Assembly: GCF_002879865.1 (NCBI RefSeq)
Contig: NZ_PNXY01000004.1
Coordinates: forward strand, 248,001-312,000
Source of the DNA: Paraburkholderia rhynchosiae
Lineage (GTDB): Bacteria; Pseudomonadota; Gammaproteobacteria; Burkholderiales; Burkholderiaceae
Reading direction: 5' to 3'
DNA length: 64,000 nucleotides
The notes under the pieces are model-generated. The model worked only from the letters and a program-made list of their open reading frames with translations. It was not told where the DNA came from and made no database searches. The translations under genes were made by a program, and so were the position numbers. This document shows, one piece after another, positions 1-8,294 of the stretch; position 1 is the stretch's first letter; the number at the start of each line of letters is the position of its first letter.

Positions 1-843
1 AGCCAGTACGGCACGTTTTCCGGCGCGGGCGCCCGCATCGGCCTGACGCAGTCGGCCGTCAGCGCGCAGATGCAGCGGCTTGAAGAGCAACTCGGCTTCG
101 CGCTATTCGACCGCACGGGCCGCTCGGCCACGCTCAACGACGCGGGGCGCGAAACGCTCGTGCTGGCCGAGGAAATGATGACGCTCTATGCGCGCCTCTC
201 TGAACGCGGCGCAGGCGCGGCGGAAAGCGGCATGCTGCGCATAGGCGCAATTGCATCGGCGCAGGTGTCGTTTGTCGCCGACGCATTGGCCCGCTTTCGC
301 GAGGACCACCCAGGCTGGCGGATTCGCGTCGTGCCGGGCGTGTCGCTCAATCTGCTTGGACAGGTCGACTCGGGCGAACTTGATCTGGCCGTCATCATCA
401 AGCCGCCATTCGCACTGCCGTCGGAACTGGAGTGGCGCACGCTCGTCACCGAACCGTTCGTGCTACTCGTGCCGAAAGCACTCACACGCGGCAAGCGATC
501 GTGGCGCGAACTGTTAAAGAGCGAGCCGTTTATCCGCTACGACCGGGCCTCGTTCGGCGGCCGGCTGGTCGACCGTTTTCTGCGCCGTTCACGGCTCAAT
601 GTGCAGGACGTGCTCGAGCTCGACGAATTGCCGGCGATCGTGCAACTGGTCGCGCGCGGCATTGGCGTCGCGCTGATTCCGGACACCGTGGGCCTCGGCA
701 AATGGCCCGCCGGCGTCGCCGCGTTGCCGCTCGAAGACGCGACGTTCGATCGCGAGATCGGCCTCGTGCAACGTCCGAAGCATAGCCGGCAGGCGGTGGC
801 CGGCGCGCTAGCCGATTGCATCGGCACCGCGGCAAAAGGATAA
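1..843 (+). CDS. LysR-family transcriptional regulator (5' end outside the window)
   Basis: The reading frame is open from the first base, so the start codon and the first 20-25 residues lie upstream. The visible 280 residues begin inside the winged HTH: TQSAVSAQMQRLEEQLG is the recognition helix plus the start of the linker helix. From about visible residue 75 onward comes the periplasmic-binding-like effector domain (GMLRIGAIASAQVSFVADAL, then GVSLNLLGQVDSGELDLAV). The product should be a cytoplasmic DNA-binding regulator. The LysE-type exporter 115 bp downstream on the same strand is a plausible neighbour but not a proven target. Family assignment is firm; the effector is unknown. Confidence 0.93.
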   Translation, partial: SQYGTFSGAGARIGLTQSAVSAQMQRLEEQLGFALFDRTGRSATLNDAGRETLVLAEEMMTLYARLSERGAGAAESGMLRIGAIASAQVSFVADALARFREDHPGWRIRVVPGVSLNLLGQVDSGELDLAVIIKPPFALPSELEWRTLVTEPFVLLVPKALTRGKRSWRELLKSEPFIRYDRASFGGRLVDRFLRRSRLNVQDVLELDELPAIVQLVARGIGVALIPDTVGLGKWPAGVAALPLEDATFDREIGLVQRPKHSRQAVAGALADCIGTAAKG

Positions 844-957
844 AACGCGGCGTACACGAAGGATTGTGCCGATCGACGCTCGCTCAACTGTATCTGTGCG
901 AGCCGCACGGCGGCGCGCAGAATCGATGATCCCGTTGTCTGCCCCGAGGCTCAACTC

Positions 958-1596
958 ATGATCGCCAGCACCTTTCTCACCGCCGATGTCCTGTTCGCCT
1001 ACAGCGCGTACTTCGTCGGCACGGCAAGCCCTGGGCCGAGCAATCTGGCGATCATGTCTCTGGCAATGAGCGCGGGCCGTCGTTCGGCGCTCATCTTCGC
1101 GCTGGGCGTCGTGTCCGGTTCGTTCTTCTGGGCGCTGCTGGCGTCGTTGGGTCTGTCGGCGGTGCTCGCTACTTACTCGCAATGCCTCGTCGCCATCAAG
1201 ATCGCCGGCGGGCTTTATCTGCTATGGCTCGGCTTCAAATCGGCGCGCTCGGCCTTCGCTCCAGGCAAATTGCCGGCGAGCGAGGCACGCGAGGACGAGC
1301 CGCTCAGGCGGCTCTATTTGCGCGGCCTGCTGCTGCATCTTACGAACCCGAAAGCCATTCTGGTGTGGATGTCGATCGTTTCGCTCGCCATGTCGACGGC
1401 GAGCGGCACGTCGCATACCGCACCCGTCGTGCTCGGCTGCATGTGCATCGGCGTATCGGTGTTCAGCAGTTACGCGGTGCTGTTTTCGACGGCATCTGCG
1501 CGGCGTGTGTATATGGCGATCCGGCGCTGGCTCGACGGTTCGCTCGCGATCATGTTCGGCTTTGCCGGCCTCAAGATACTGACGTCGAAGAGCTAG
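958..1596 (+). CDS. LysE/RhtB-family amino-acid exporter
   Basis: A 212-residue inner-membrane protein with the N-terminal signature SPGPSNLAIMSLAMSAGRR, the family's conserved PGP..L segment followed by the G-R motif. About six hydrophobic segments span the chain, and length (about 205-215) is normal for RhtB/LysE carriers. These transporters export amino acids or their analogues using proton exchange. It follows the LysR gene on the same strand and ends 12 bp before the convergent SulP gene. The substrate cannot be read from sequence. The ATG at 958 is the first in frame; the region just upstream has no strong ribosome binding site. Confidence 0.88.
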   Translation: MIASTFLTADVLFAYSAYFVGTASPGPSNLAIMSLAMSAGRRSALIFALGVVSGSFFWALLASLGLSAVLATYSQCLVAIKIAGGLYLLWLGFKSARSAFAPGKLPASEAREDEPLRRLYLRGLLLHLTNPKAILVWMSIVSLAMSTASGTSHTAPVVLGCMCIGVSVFSSYAVLFSTASARRVYMAIRRWLDGSLAIMFGFAGLKILTSKS

Positions 1597-1608
1597 GCGG
1601 GCGGCGCT

Positions 1609-3306
1609 TCAACTGGCCATGGGCTGTTCGACACCTGCTGCGCGCAGCGCTTCGTGCAACGTGCCGAAAATACAGCTCGAGTCGATGATCGGCGTAATGC
1701 CGTGCCGGTCCATATCGGAGCGCAAATAGCGGTTCACGCGCGCGAAGATCACCTTGATGCCATTGCGTTTCAACAGACCGCACAATTCGCCCACCGAGCG
1801 TGACGCCGAATAGTCGAGGTCGGTAATCGCGCTCGCGTCGATCACGAACCAGCGCACCGCGCTCGGCGCATGAGCGATCAGACGGCGCGTATCGTCGACG
1901 AAAAAATGGTCGTTCGCATAGAACAGGTCCGCCCCAAAGCGATAAACGATCAGCCCCGGCGCGGTCTGCGTGCCGGGCACCGCGGGCACCGGCACCCACA
2001 TGCCGTCGTCGCCGGGCGCGAGGATCATCGTATGGGGACGGTAGCTGTGGCGCACGTGGCGCAGCAACGACAGCGCGACGGCCACCAGAATGCCGTGCTC
2101 GACGCCGATCAGCACCACAGCCGCAGCGGTAAACACGGCGAGCGCGAATTCGCCTGGACTTTCGCGGCGAATGGCAAACAACGTCTTGAGGTCGATCAGT
2201 CCGATCGCGATGGTAAATACGATGCTCGCGAGAAGGCAGCGCGGCAGATACTGCAAAAAACGGCTGAAAAACAGCAACACCACAACCACCACCGCCGCGA
2301 ACACGAGCTGCGCGAACTGGCTGCGTGTGCCGGCACGATCGGCCATGGCGGTTTGCGTCGGACTGCCGTTGACCACGAACGCGCCCGAAAACGCGGCCGC
2401 TGCGTTGGCCGCGGCAATGCCGAGCAGGTCCGCATTGGTGTCGGCCGTTTCGTGATGGCGCTCGGCAAACACGCGGCTCGCCGCGGCGCTTTGCGCGACG
2501 ATCATCACGAAACATGAGGCGGCGACCGGCACGAGATCGAGCATCTGCTGCCAGGTGACCGACGGCACGCGCAGCGGCGGCAGCCCGCCCGCGACCGGAC
2601 CCAGCACCGCAATGCCCTGCCCGGCAAAACCATAGATATCGCTCGCGGCGATTCCCGCCACGACCACGATCAGCGGCATCGGCAAACGCGGCCAGAAACG
2701 TTTGAAGAACAGAACGGCCACGACAACCAGCGCCGACATGGTGAGCGTCGGAACATTGACCTGCGCCCAGTCATGCGCGACGAGAACAAGCTGATCGGTA
2801 CTGCGCGCAGCGTGACCGGGCAAGCCGAGCATATCGCCCAACATCGCGATGCCTACCTGTATGCCAACTCCGGCAAGAAAGCCGACCAGCACCGTGCGCG
2901 ACAGGAAATCGGCGAGAAAGCCCAGTTTGAAAATGCGCGCGACGAGCAGCAACGCCGCCGTGAGCAACGCAACCATCGCGGCGAGCGACGCATATTCGGC
3001 GCTCGAAACGGGCGCCATCGTCGAAAGACGGCTTGCGAAAATTGTGGCGGTGGCGGAATCGGCGGCAACCACGAGTTGTCGCGAAGCCCCGAAAAAGGCG
3101 AACGCGATCAGCGGCAGAAAAACGGTGTAAAGCCCGGTAACGGCCGGCATGCCGGCAATGCGCGCATAGCCGAGCACCTGCGGAATATCCATTGACGCGA
3201 GTTGCACGCCCGCCAGCGCATCTCGCGCCGCCGCGGCGCGGCTCAATGGAAGCACGCCCTTGAGCACGCTCGCGCGCGACGCCAATCTCGCCAGAAAATC
3301 TCGCAT
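1609..3306 (-). CDS. SulP-family anion (sulfate) permease with C-terminal STAS domain
   Basis: A 565-residue membrane protein. Residues 25-400 carry the SulP transmembrane core, with the early segment GVQLASMDIPQVLGYARIAG matching the family's first conserved stretch (P-Q-x-x-x-Y-A-x-x-A-G). About residues 440-555 form a STAS domain with the VIDASAITDLDYSAS strand-turn that in some homologues holds a phosphorylatable Ser/Thr. The family moves sulfate, bicarbonate or dicarboxylates with H+ or Na+. No carbonic anhydrase or cys genes sit nearby, so the anion is undecided. It is convergent with the LysE gene. Confidence 0.9.
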   Translation of the reverse strand: MRDFLARLASRASVLKGVLPLSRAAAARDALAGVQLASMDIPQVLGYARIAGMPAVTGLYTVFLPLIAFAFFGASRQLVVAADSATATIFASRLSTMAPVSSAEYASLAAMVALLTAALLLVARIFKLGFLADFLSRTVLVGFLAGVGIQVGIAMLGDMLGLPGHAARSTDQLVLVAHDWAQVNVPTLTMSALVVVAVLFFKRFWPRLPMPLIVVVAGIAASDIYGFAGQGIAVLGPVAGGLPPLRVPSVTWQQMLDLVPVAASCFVMIVAQSAAASRVFAERHHETADTNADLLGIAAANAAAAFSGAFVVNGSPTQTAMADRAGTRSQFAQLVFAAVVVVVLLFFSRFLQYLPRCLLASIVFTIAIGLIDLKTLFAIRRESPGEFALAVFTAAAVVLIGVEHGILVAVALSLLRHVRHSYRPHTMILAPGDDGMWVPVPAVPGTQTAPGLIVYRFGADLFYANDHFFVDDTRRLIAHAPSAVRWFVIDASAITDLDYSASRSVGELCGLLKRNGIKVIFARVNRYLRSDMDRHGITPIIDSSCIFGTLHEALRAAGVEQPMAS

Positions 3307-3392
3307 ACGCGATGCCGCCCTAAACTCAGGTTATCGCGCATCGTGCCGCGACTCGGCACCTTAAAGCAAGTCCCGCGGAGAAACCCGCAACG

Positions 3393-3428
3393 GCGAAAAG
3401 CCGGCAGCGGAGCTTACTTGCCGGCTTT
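3393..3428 (-). terminator. probable intrinsic terminator downstream of the 32-codon small ORF
   Basis: A perfect 10-bp inverted repeat (AAAGCCGGCA / TGCCGGCTTT, 3397-3406 and 3419-3428) with a 12-nt loop. Read on the minus strand it is followed by a run of T, as expected for rho-independent termination. It lies between the small ORF ending at 3452 and the SulP start at 3306, so it would separate those two minus-strand units. Confidence 0.5.
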
Positions 3429-3451
3429 GTTAAAACTCTCGACGTTCAAAT

Positions 3452-3550
3452 TCAACGCTTGAAGTGACCTGTCAGCGGATCGACATGCCGCGCGAAACCG
3501 AATAACGCGGCAATGCAGATCGGACAGGCGATGATGAAAACGGCCAACAT
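3452..3550 (-). CDS. putative small membrane protein, 32 residues
   Basis: ATG at 3550 opens a 32-residue frame: a hydrophobic N-terminal helix (MLAVFIIACPICIAALFGFA, two Cys) and a polar tail ending GHFKR, like a single-pass small membrane protein. A GGGGTG stretch upstream could be a weak ribosome binding site. The gene is followed by its own hairpin-plus-T terminator at 3393-3428, which supports independent minus-strand transcription. The frame stays open upstream to 3763, but that extension is unlike protein. No family recognised; existence is inferred from helix composition and the terminator. Confidence 0.4.
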   Translation of the reverse strand: MLAVFIIACPICIAALFGFARHVDPLTGHFKR

Positions 3551-4003
3551 CTCGCACCCCGTAAACACTTTTTTGTTGCTGACAAGTCTACGCGATACCC
3601 CGCCGAATTGAATGGGGGAAAACCGCAAAGCACTGTTGCCGACTATTACAACCATGTCAGATAGAAATGCATTTTGGCCCTGGAAAAAGGGGATAAAACT
3701 GTTGAGCTGCTCGCGCGGAATGAGCGCGGATGCGAGCACGCAACCGTATGCGCCGAAGCGCAAACGTTTTCGCGCTTGTCGTCATGTATCGCGCAATCCG
3801 TCCAATCCGGTGCATCCGCCAAACGCCTTAAACGGACGCTTCCAGCGGTTCGCGCAAAATCACATCGGCGGCAGCCACGTCCGTGTTTAAAGAGGAGTGG
3901 CGCTCCACCCCTTATAATCCGGCATGACTCGAATTCCGCACCACTGTTCCTCGCCGCCGGCCGCATATCGCCGCCGCATTTCCGGCCACGCCACGGCGGC
4001 CGC
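3551..4003. other. intergenic region, RIO kinase promoter side
   Basis: About 450 bp without a convincing gene. A perfect TATAAT at 3913-3918 lies about 90 bp before the RIO kinase start and is a good -10 candidate for that gene. The matching -35 is poor. The frame upstream of the kinase start remains open but its translation does not resemble protein. Confidence 0.4.
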
Positions 4004-4861
4004 ATGAAAACACCAAAACGCTTGCTCCCACTCGTCGAGGAAGGCCTGATCGACGAAGTCATTTCGCAGTTGATGAGCGGCAAGGAAGCCACGGTCTACG
4101 TGGTCCGTAGCGGCGACTCCACGCGCTGCGCGAAGGTCTATAAGGACGCCAAGCAGCGCAGCTTCCGCCAGGCCGCGTCGTACCGCGAAGGCCGCAAGGT
4201 CAAGAACAGCCGTCAGCAACGCGCGATGGAAAAAGGCAGCCGCTACGGCCGCGAAGTGCAGGAACAGGCCTGGCAGAATGCCGAGGTCGATGCACTATTT
4301 CAGCTCGCCAACGCCGGCGTGCGCGTGCCGCAGCCCTTTATTTGCACCGACGGCGTGCTGCTGATGGAACTCGTGACGGACGCCGACGGCAACGTGGCGC
4401 CGCGTTTGAACGACGTCGATATGAGCGAAACGCGTGCGCTCGAATTGCACGCGCTGCTGGTCAATCAGGTGGTGCGCATGTTGTGCGCCGGCATGATTCA
4501 CGGCGACCTGTCCGAATACAACATCCTGCTCGCCGCTGACGGCCCGGTCATTATCGATCTGCCGCAAGCCGTGGACGCTGCCGGCAATCTCGAAGCGCCC
4601 GCGATGCTCGAGCGCGACGTGAACAATCTCGCCACGTATTTCGGACGCTTCGCGCCGGCGCTGTTGCAAACGAGTTACGGCAAGGAAATCTGGGCGCTGT
4701 ACGAGGCGGGCGCCTTGCACGTGGATGCGCAATTGACGGGGCGTGTCGAACTGGACACGACGCCGGTCGATCTCGACGCCGTACTGCAGGAACTCGAAGA
4801 TACGCGGCTCGACGAAGAAGCGCGTGTGCGCTATGAAGAGTCGCTGCGCAGCGGCACGTAA
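4004..4861 (+). CDS. RIO1-family serine/threonine kinase (PA4780-like)
   Basis: A 285-residue cytoplasmic atypical kinase. The P-loop-like segment GKEATVYVV is at residues 26-34, the ATP-binding Lys is in CAKVYKD (about 44), the catalytic loop is HGDLSEYNILL (166-176) and the metal-binding motif is IIDLPQAV (183-190), i.e. the RIO form D-x-P-Q instead of the DFG of ordinary kinases. RIO kinases/ATPases act in ribosome maturation in archaea and eukaryotes; the role of the proteobacterial forms is poorly defined. Start chosen at MKTPKRLLPLVEEG, where homology begins. The gene stands alone. Confidence 0.88.
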   Translation: MKTPKRLLPLVEEGLIDEVISQLMSGKEATVYVVRSGDSTRCAKVYKDAKQRSFRQAASYREGRKVKNSRQQRAMEKGSRYGREVQEQAWQNAEVDALFQLANAGVRVPQPFICTDGVLLMELVTDADGNVAPRLNDVDMSETRALELHALLVNQVVRMLCAGMIHGDLSEYNILLAADGPVIIDLPQAVDAAGNLEAPAMLERDVNNLATYFGRFAPALLQTSYGKEIWALYEAGALHVDAQLTGRVELDTTPVDLDAVLQELEDTRLDEEARVRYEESLRSGT

Positions 4862-4922
4862 GCGGGCAATAAGCCGCATCAGGCCGCGTGATGTGAAATC
4901 GCGCGGCCGCCTTCGAAACGAA

Positions 4923-5978
4923 CTATAAAGTGCTGCTCAAGCGCGACACACCCATCGACGCGGGCTCGATACCCGGCGCCGGTCCCACGGATTCGCGCAT
5001 CGTCACGCTCACCGGGAATTCGCGGAATACCTCCCACGTGGTTCGATAGCACTGGTTGACGAGCCAGCGCACCGCGTTCTGCGTGAGTTCGGCCGTTGGA
5101 ATATGCACTGACGTGAGGCCCGGCGCGGCATAAGCGGCGGAGTAATCGTCGTCGTAACCGATCACCGAGACTTCGTCCGGCACCGAGATGCCCGCTTGAT
5201 GAAAACGCGCCAGCGCGCTGACAGCCATCGTATCGTTCGCGCAGAAAAGACCCGTAAAACACCGCGCCGAATCGAGTAGCTTTTGCGCAGCGGCATAGCC
5301 GCCTTCCGGCGAAAAGTCCGATTCGATCAAGGTCACGTCGTGGCGAGCAATGCCTTCGCGCGCAAGTTCGGCGAAAAAGCCTTCGAGCCGCGTCAGGTTG
5401 TCCGACACCGTAAAAGGCGCAGAAATCACGGCGATTTCGCGGTGCCCGTGGTCGAGCAGGGTGCGCGCCGCCAGTTCGCCGCCATGCCGATGATCCGCGC
5501 AAAACGACGCTTCCGGCAATTGATCGAACGCGCGATTGAGGAACACCATTTTCGGGTGCATCCGATGCAGCATGATCAGGTCTTCGTCGTGGAGATCATG
5601 GCTGATTACGACAACGCGGTCGCAATCGCGGCCAATCAGAAAACGCACTGCCTCGATGGCCTGCTCGCGCGGCGACGCTTCTCCGCAGCCAGTTGCCACC
5701 ACCACATGACGGCGCACAGCGCGCAGTTCCGCATCGGTCTGCTTGAGGATCGTGCCGTAGTAGGAGCCGAAAAACGTCGGCACGAAAATGCCGATCATGC
5801 CGAGCGACTGCGTTGCCATCGCGCGGCCGATAGATGACGGGCGAAAGTTGAGCTGCTCGATTGCCGCTCGCACGCGCGCGGTCGCGTCGGCCGAGACGGG
5901 GCCCTTGCCCGAAATAACGCGCGAAGCGGTCGACATGCCCACACCGGCCAGTGCCGCGACATCTTTCAGCGTTGCCAC
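4923..5978 (-). CDS. LacI-family transcriptional repressor, probably of a beta-glucoside operon
   Basis: 351 residues from the GTG at 5978, chosen because GGAG sits just upstream and MATLKDVAALAGVGMSTASR is the standard LacI HTH start; a second GTG at 5993 would add five residues. Residues 1-25 form the HTH, 26-55 the hinge helix, and 56-340 the sugar-binding periplasmic-protein-like domain (VSVIGYDDDYSAAYAAPGLT near the end is a conserved block). It begins about 30 bp after the broken ABC ATPase and is the last gene of that minus-strand operon. The regulator is intact while its presumed targets next door are destroyed, so it may be an orphan. Confidence 0.9.
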   Translation of the reverse strand: MATLKDVAALAGVGMSTASRVISGKGPVSADATARVRAAIEQLNFRPSSIGRAMATQSLGMIGIFVPTFFGSYYGTILKQTDAELRAVRRHVVVATGCGEASPREQAIEAVRFLIGRDCDRVVVISHDLHDEDLIMLHRMHPKMVFLNRAFDQLPEASFCADHRHGGELAARTLLDHGHREIAVISAPFTVSDNLTRLEGFFAELAREGIARHDVTLIESDFSPEGGYAAAQKLLDSARCFTGLFCANDTMAVSALARFHQAGISVPDEVSVIGYDDDYSAAYAAPGLTSVHIPTAELTQNAVRWLVNQCYRTTWEVFREFPVSVTMRESVGPAPGIEPASMGVSRLSSTL

Positions 5979-6005
5979 ACGGTTCTCCGTCACACCATGC
6001 TGTTT

Positions 6006-6707
6006 TCAATGACGCCAATGGTCACGCTGCAAGCGCACGCCGCCCGCCGCGCCGAACAGCGAGACGTGCGCGCTGTGGAGCGAGAACGACAGCGTATCGC
6101 CTGGCGTCACGGGCGTTTTGCGCTGATCGATCGACGCGATCTGCACATAGTCGAGCCAGACGACACGGTGGTTGCCCATTGGCTCGACGAGCAATACTTT
6201 GGCGTGCTCCGCCAGGCCTTCACGCAGTTCGCCTATGCGCACGTCTTCGGCCCGCACGCCGAGCACATACGGCTGCGGCTGAAATTGCGATTGCGGATCC
6301 ACGCGCGAATTCGTGAACGCGTAATTAGACACGTCGAGCCGCCAGTGCTCCGTGCAAAAGTAAAGCGAGCCGTCGCGCTGCTCCAGCGTGACTGGAATAC
6401 GAGCGCAACGCGGCGATCTTTCGGGTCGGCCCATGTCATGTCTTCACCGGCAATTTCAATGCTGCAATCGGTCACGTCGATCAGCCCGGCAATGCTGTGC
6501 AGCAACGTGGATTTGCCGCAACCCGACGGACCGAGCAGCACGACGAACTCGCCGGCTTGCACGTCCAGATCGAGGTTTTCGATTACGTGTTTGCGCTGAG
6601 CCGGATGGTCAGATTACGCACGACCACGTGGCCGGATGCGTGAGATCCGCAGCGTCCGCTACGCCGGACATGTCCGTCACGCCTACGGACCCGGCGGCAT
6701 CCGTCAT
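6006..6707 (-). pseudogene. sugar ABC transporter ATPase (MsmK/UgpC type), deleted internally and frameshifted
   Basis: An ATPase broken into frames. From ATG 6707 a short frame (MTDAAGSVGV...) runs out; the next pieces read [11 protein letters not shown] and then [14 protein letters not shown], Walker [12 protein letters not shown] and Q-loop region ALVFQS (about 6380-6600). The sequence then jumps to the regulatory C-terminal domain ([31 protein letters not shown]) in another frame, ending at 6006. The ABC signature (LSGGQ), Walker B and H-loop are missing, so several hundred bases are gone. At least two frameshifts plus the deletion make it non-functional. Confidence 0.85.
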
Positions 6708-6708
6708 G

Positions 6709-6943
6709 TCAGCCGCATTCGTCAACGCAGACGGGCGGAAAATTTGCATACTCGCGCTTAAAGCCGATCAGCAGGTGACGCAAACCGTCGGGATACACTT
6801 CCCAGCTCATCTGCGTACGCCCCTTCGATCTGGTATGAAGCGGTGGCCGCGCCCAATAGAAAGTTCTTACGCCACAGCGCGGAGTCGGCGGGCGGCGTGA
6901 AGGTGTCGGCGGGCGAGTGCGAGGAAAGAGTTTCGTGTTCCAC
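6709..6943 (-). pseudogene. GH1 beta-glucosidase remnant (large internal and 3' deletions)
   Basis: GTG at 6943, behind a GAGG ribosome binding site, starts a frame with the classic GH1 N-terminus (LWRKNFLLGAATASYQIEGA). Directly after this the sequence continues, in the next frame, with a GH1 C-terminal block (MSWEVYPDGLRHLL, then GFKREYANFPPVCVDECG and a stop) that normally lies some 300 residues further on and leads to the TENG catalytic motif. Both catalytic glutamates and the central barrel are absent. The stop is 2 bp from the ATG of the broken ATPase, so both belonged to one operon. Confidence 0.85.
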
Positions 6944-7032
6944 GGAATGTCCTCAGTGCAAAAGCGGAAGCGCTTCTATAGCGACCCGCGAAGGAGATCA
7001 GTGGCCGCTTGCGCGCAGCAATCAGGGTTGGT

Positions 7033-7062
7033 CTGGAGCGGCGCTGGCACGCGCCGCTCCAG
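7033..7062. repeat. perfect stem-loop between the DUF2252 gene and the GH1 remnant
   Basis: An 11-bp perfect inverted repeat (CTGGAGCGGCG at 7033-7043, CGCCGCTCCAG at 7052-7062, 8-nt loop) lies 30 bp downstream of the DUF2252 stop. There is no T run on either side, so it is not a classical intrinsic terminator; it may protect the mRNA 3' end or be part of a rho-dependent end. Confidence 0.4.
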
Positions 7063-7091
7063 CGCATCCGCCGTGCATTGCGGGCATCGCG

Positions 7092-8294
7092 CTACACCGC
7101 GAACGCGTCGCGGTCATAAGCCTCGCAATACGTTTTCCAATCCGCCGCGACTTGCGCCTCGCATTGCGTCGCGAGTTCGATCAGCGGCACTTGCCAATCC
7201 GTGCGATTGCCGAACGCGATCAGCTCATCCGCAATCGACGACTTCTGCCGCCCGCCGCTGCGCAAATGCGCCCATGCGCCGAGCTCCGCCATGCTGTTGA
7301 CGACACCCTCGAGCCGCGGCAGCTTGCCGTTCCAGTCCTGCAACGCGACGCGATCTTCCGACGGCTGCAAACTGCGCAGCACATACGAGCGCTGATCGAA
7401 TTCGACTGCATGCAAAAACGCCTGCGAGACCGCCTGATTACGCCGCTGAATTTCGACGACCCGCTGTGCCTCGGTTTGCCATTTCGGCTGCGGCGTATGC
7501 ACGTGCGGCACGACGGAAGAAGGCAGCGCCTCCTTCAGATCGATCAGATAGTTGCCGTCCGCCGAGCCTTTGCCTTCGACCAGAATCACATAACGATCCA
7601 CGCCGAGGCTTCCGGTGCCCGCGATTCGCCGCGCGACATCGAGAACGCGATAGAAGTCAGGATCGCTCTCGCCGGCGGCGAACTGCTGCATGAACTGCGT
7701 AACCGCGGCGCGTCGTTCATCGCTCACGGCGAGCGCTTTCTTGCCATCCAGCTTGAGCAAGCGGCTCTTGCCTTTGAGCGTGGTGCGCCGATCAAGATGC
7801 GCGGCGCGCGTCCGGCTCGCCAGTGCATCGAACAGATCGCGGACCATGCCGGACGACGTTTCGCGTTCGACCCAGCGCGCTTTGCCGAACGCGAGCGCCG
7901 CGCTATAAGCTTGCACCGCCGTGTGACACAACGCGAGCGCCTGTGCGCGGCTCAACTTCAGATCGCCCGCGCCGACCAGCACGCTCGTCAATAGACGCAC
8001 CAGTTCGTACAAATTCGGCGCGAGGCACGCTTCGTCAAAATCGTTGTTGTCGAAATAGATGAGGCGATTGTCCGCCTTGTAGCTGCCGAAATTCTCCAGA
8101 TGCATGTCGCCGCAGATCCAGACCGGCGGCGCATCGTCGAGCACCTTATGTTGCGGCAGGCGCTCGTAAAACAGATGGCATGTGCCGCGCAAAAATACGA
8201 ACGGTGACGTGCGCATCGCCTTGTATTTCATTGCGAGGCGTTCGGGATCGCGGCCGGCATTGAAGCGGGCGATAGTCTGCGGGATGTCGATCAT
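7092..8294 (-). CDS. DUF2252 family protein (kinase-like fold)
   Basis: 400 residues covering the whole DUF2252 family. The motif GDMHLENFG at 62-70 and DNNDFDE at 82-88 match the family's most conserved blocks and resemble the catalytic-loop and metal-binding segments of aminoglycoside-phosphotransferase-like kinases. No experimentally settled function is known to me. Its start overlaps the stop of the FtrA-like regulator by 4 bp (8291-8294), so the two minus-strand genes are probably cotranscribed and translationally coupled. No signal peptide; cytoplasmic. Confidence 0.85.
   Translation of the reverse strand: MIDIPQTIARFNAGRDPERLAMKYKAMRTSPFVFLRGTCHLFYERLPQHKVLDDAPPVWICGDMHLENFGSYKADNRLIYFDNNDFDEACLAPNLYELVRLLTSVLVGAGDLKLSRAQALALCHTAVQAYSAALAFGKARWVERETSSGMVRDLFDALASRTRAAHLDRRTTLKGKSRLLKLDGKKALAVSDERRAAVTQFMQQFAAGESDPDFYRVLDVARRIAGTGSLGVDRYVILVEGKGSADGNYLIDLKEALPSSVVPHVHTPQPKWQTEAQRVVEIQRRNQAVSQAFLHAVEFDQRSYVLRSLQPSEDRVALQDWNGKLPRLEGVVNSMAELGAWAHLRSGGRQKSSIADELIAFGNRTDWQVPLIELATQCEAQVAADWKTYCEAYDRDAFAV

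Noticed and set aside
3674..4003. N-terminal extension of the RIO kinase frame
   Set aside because: Open but without family similarity; the TATAAT at 3913-3918 lies inside it, so the later start at 4004 is preferred.
4295..4879. 194-residue minus-strand ORF opposite the RIO kinase
   Set aside because: Mirror-frame shadow, common in GC-rich genes; composition is His/Arg/Gln-rich.
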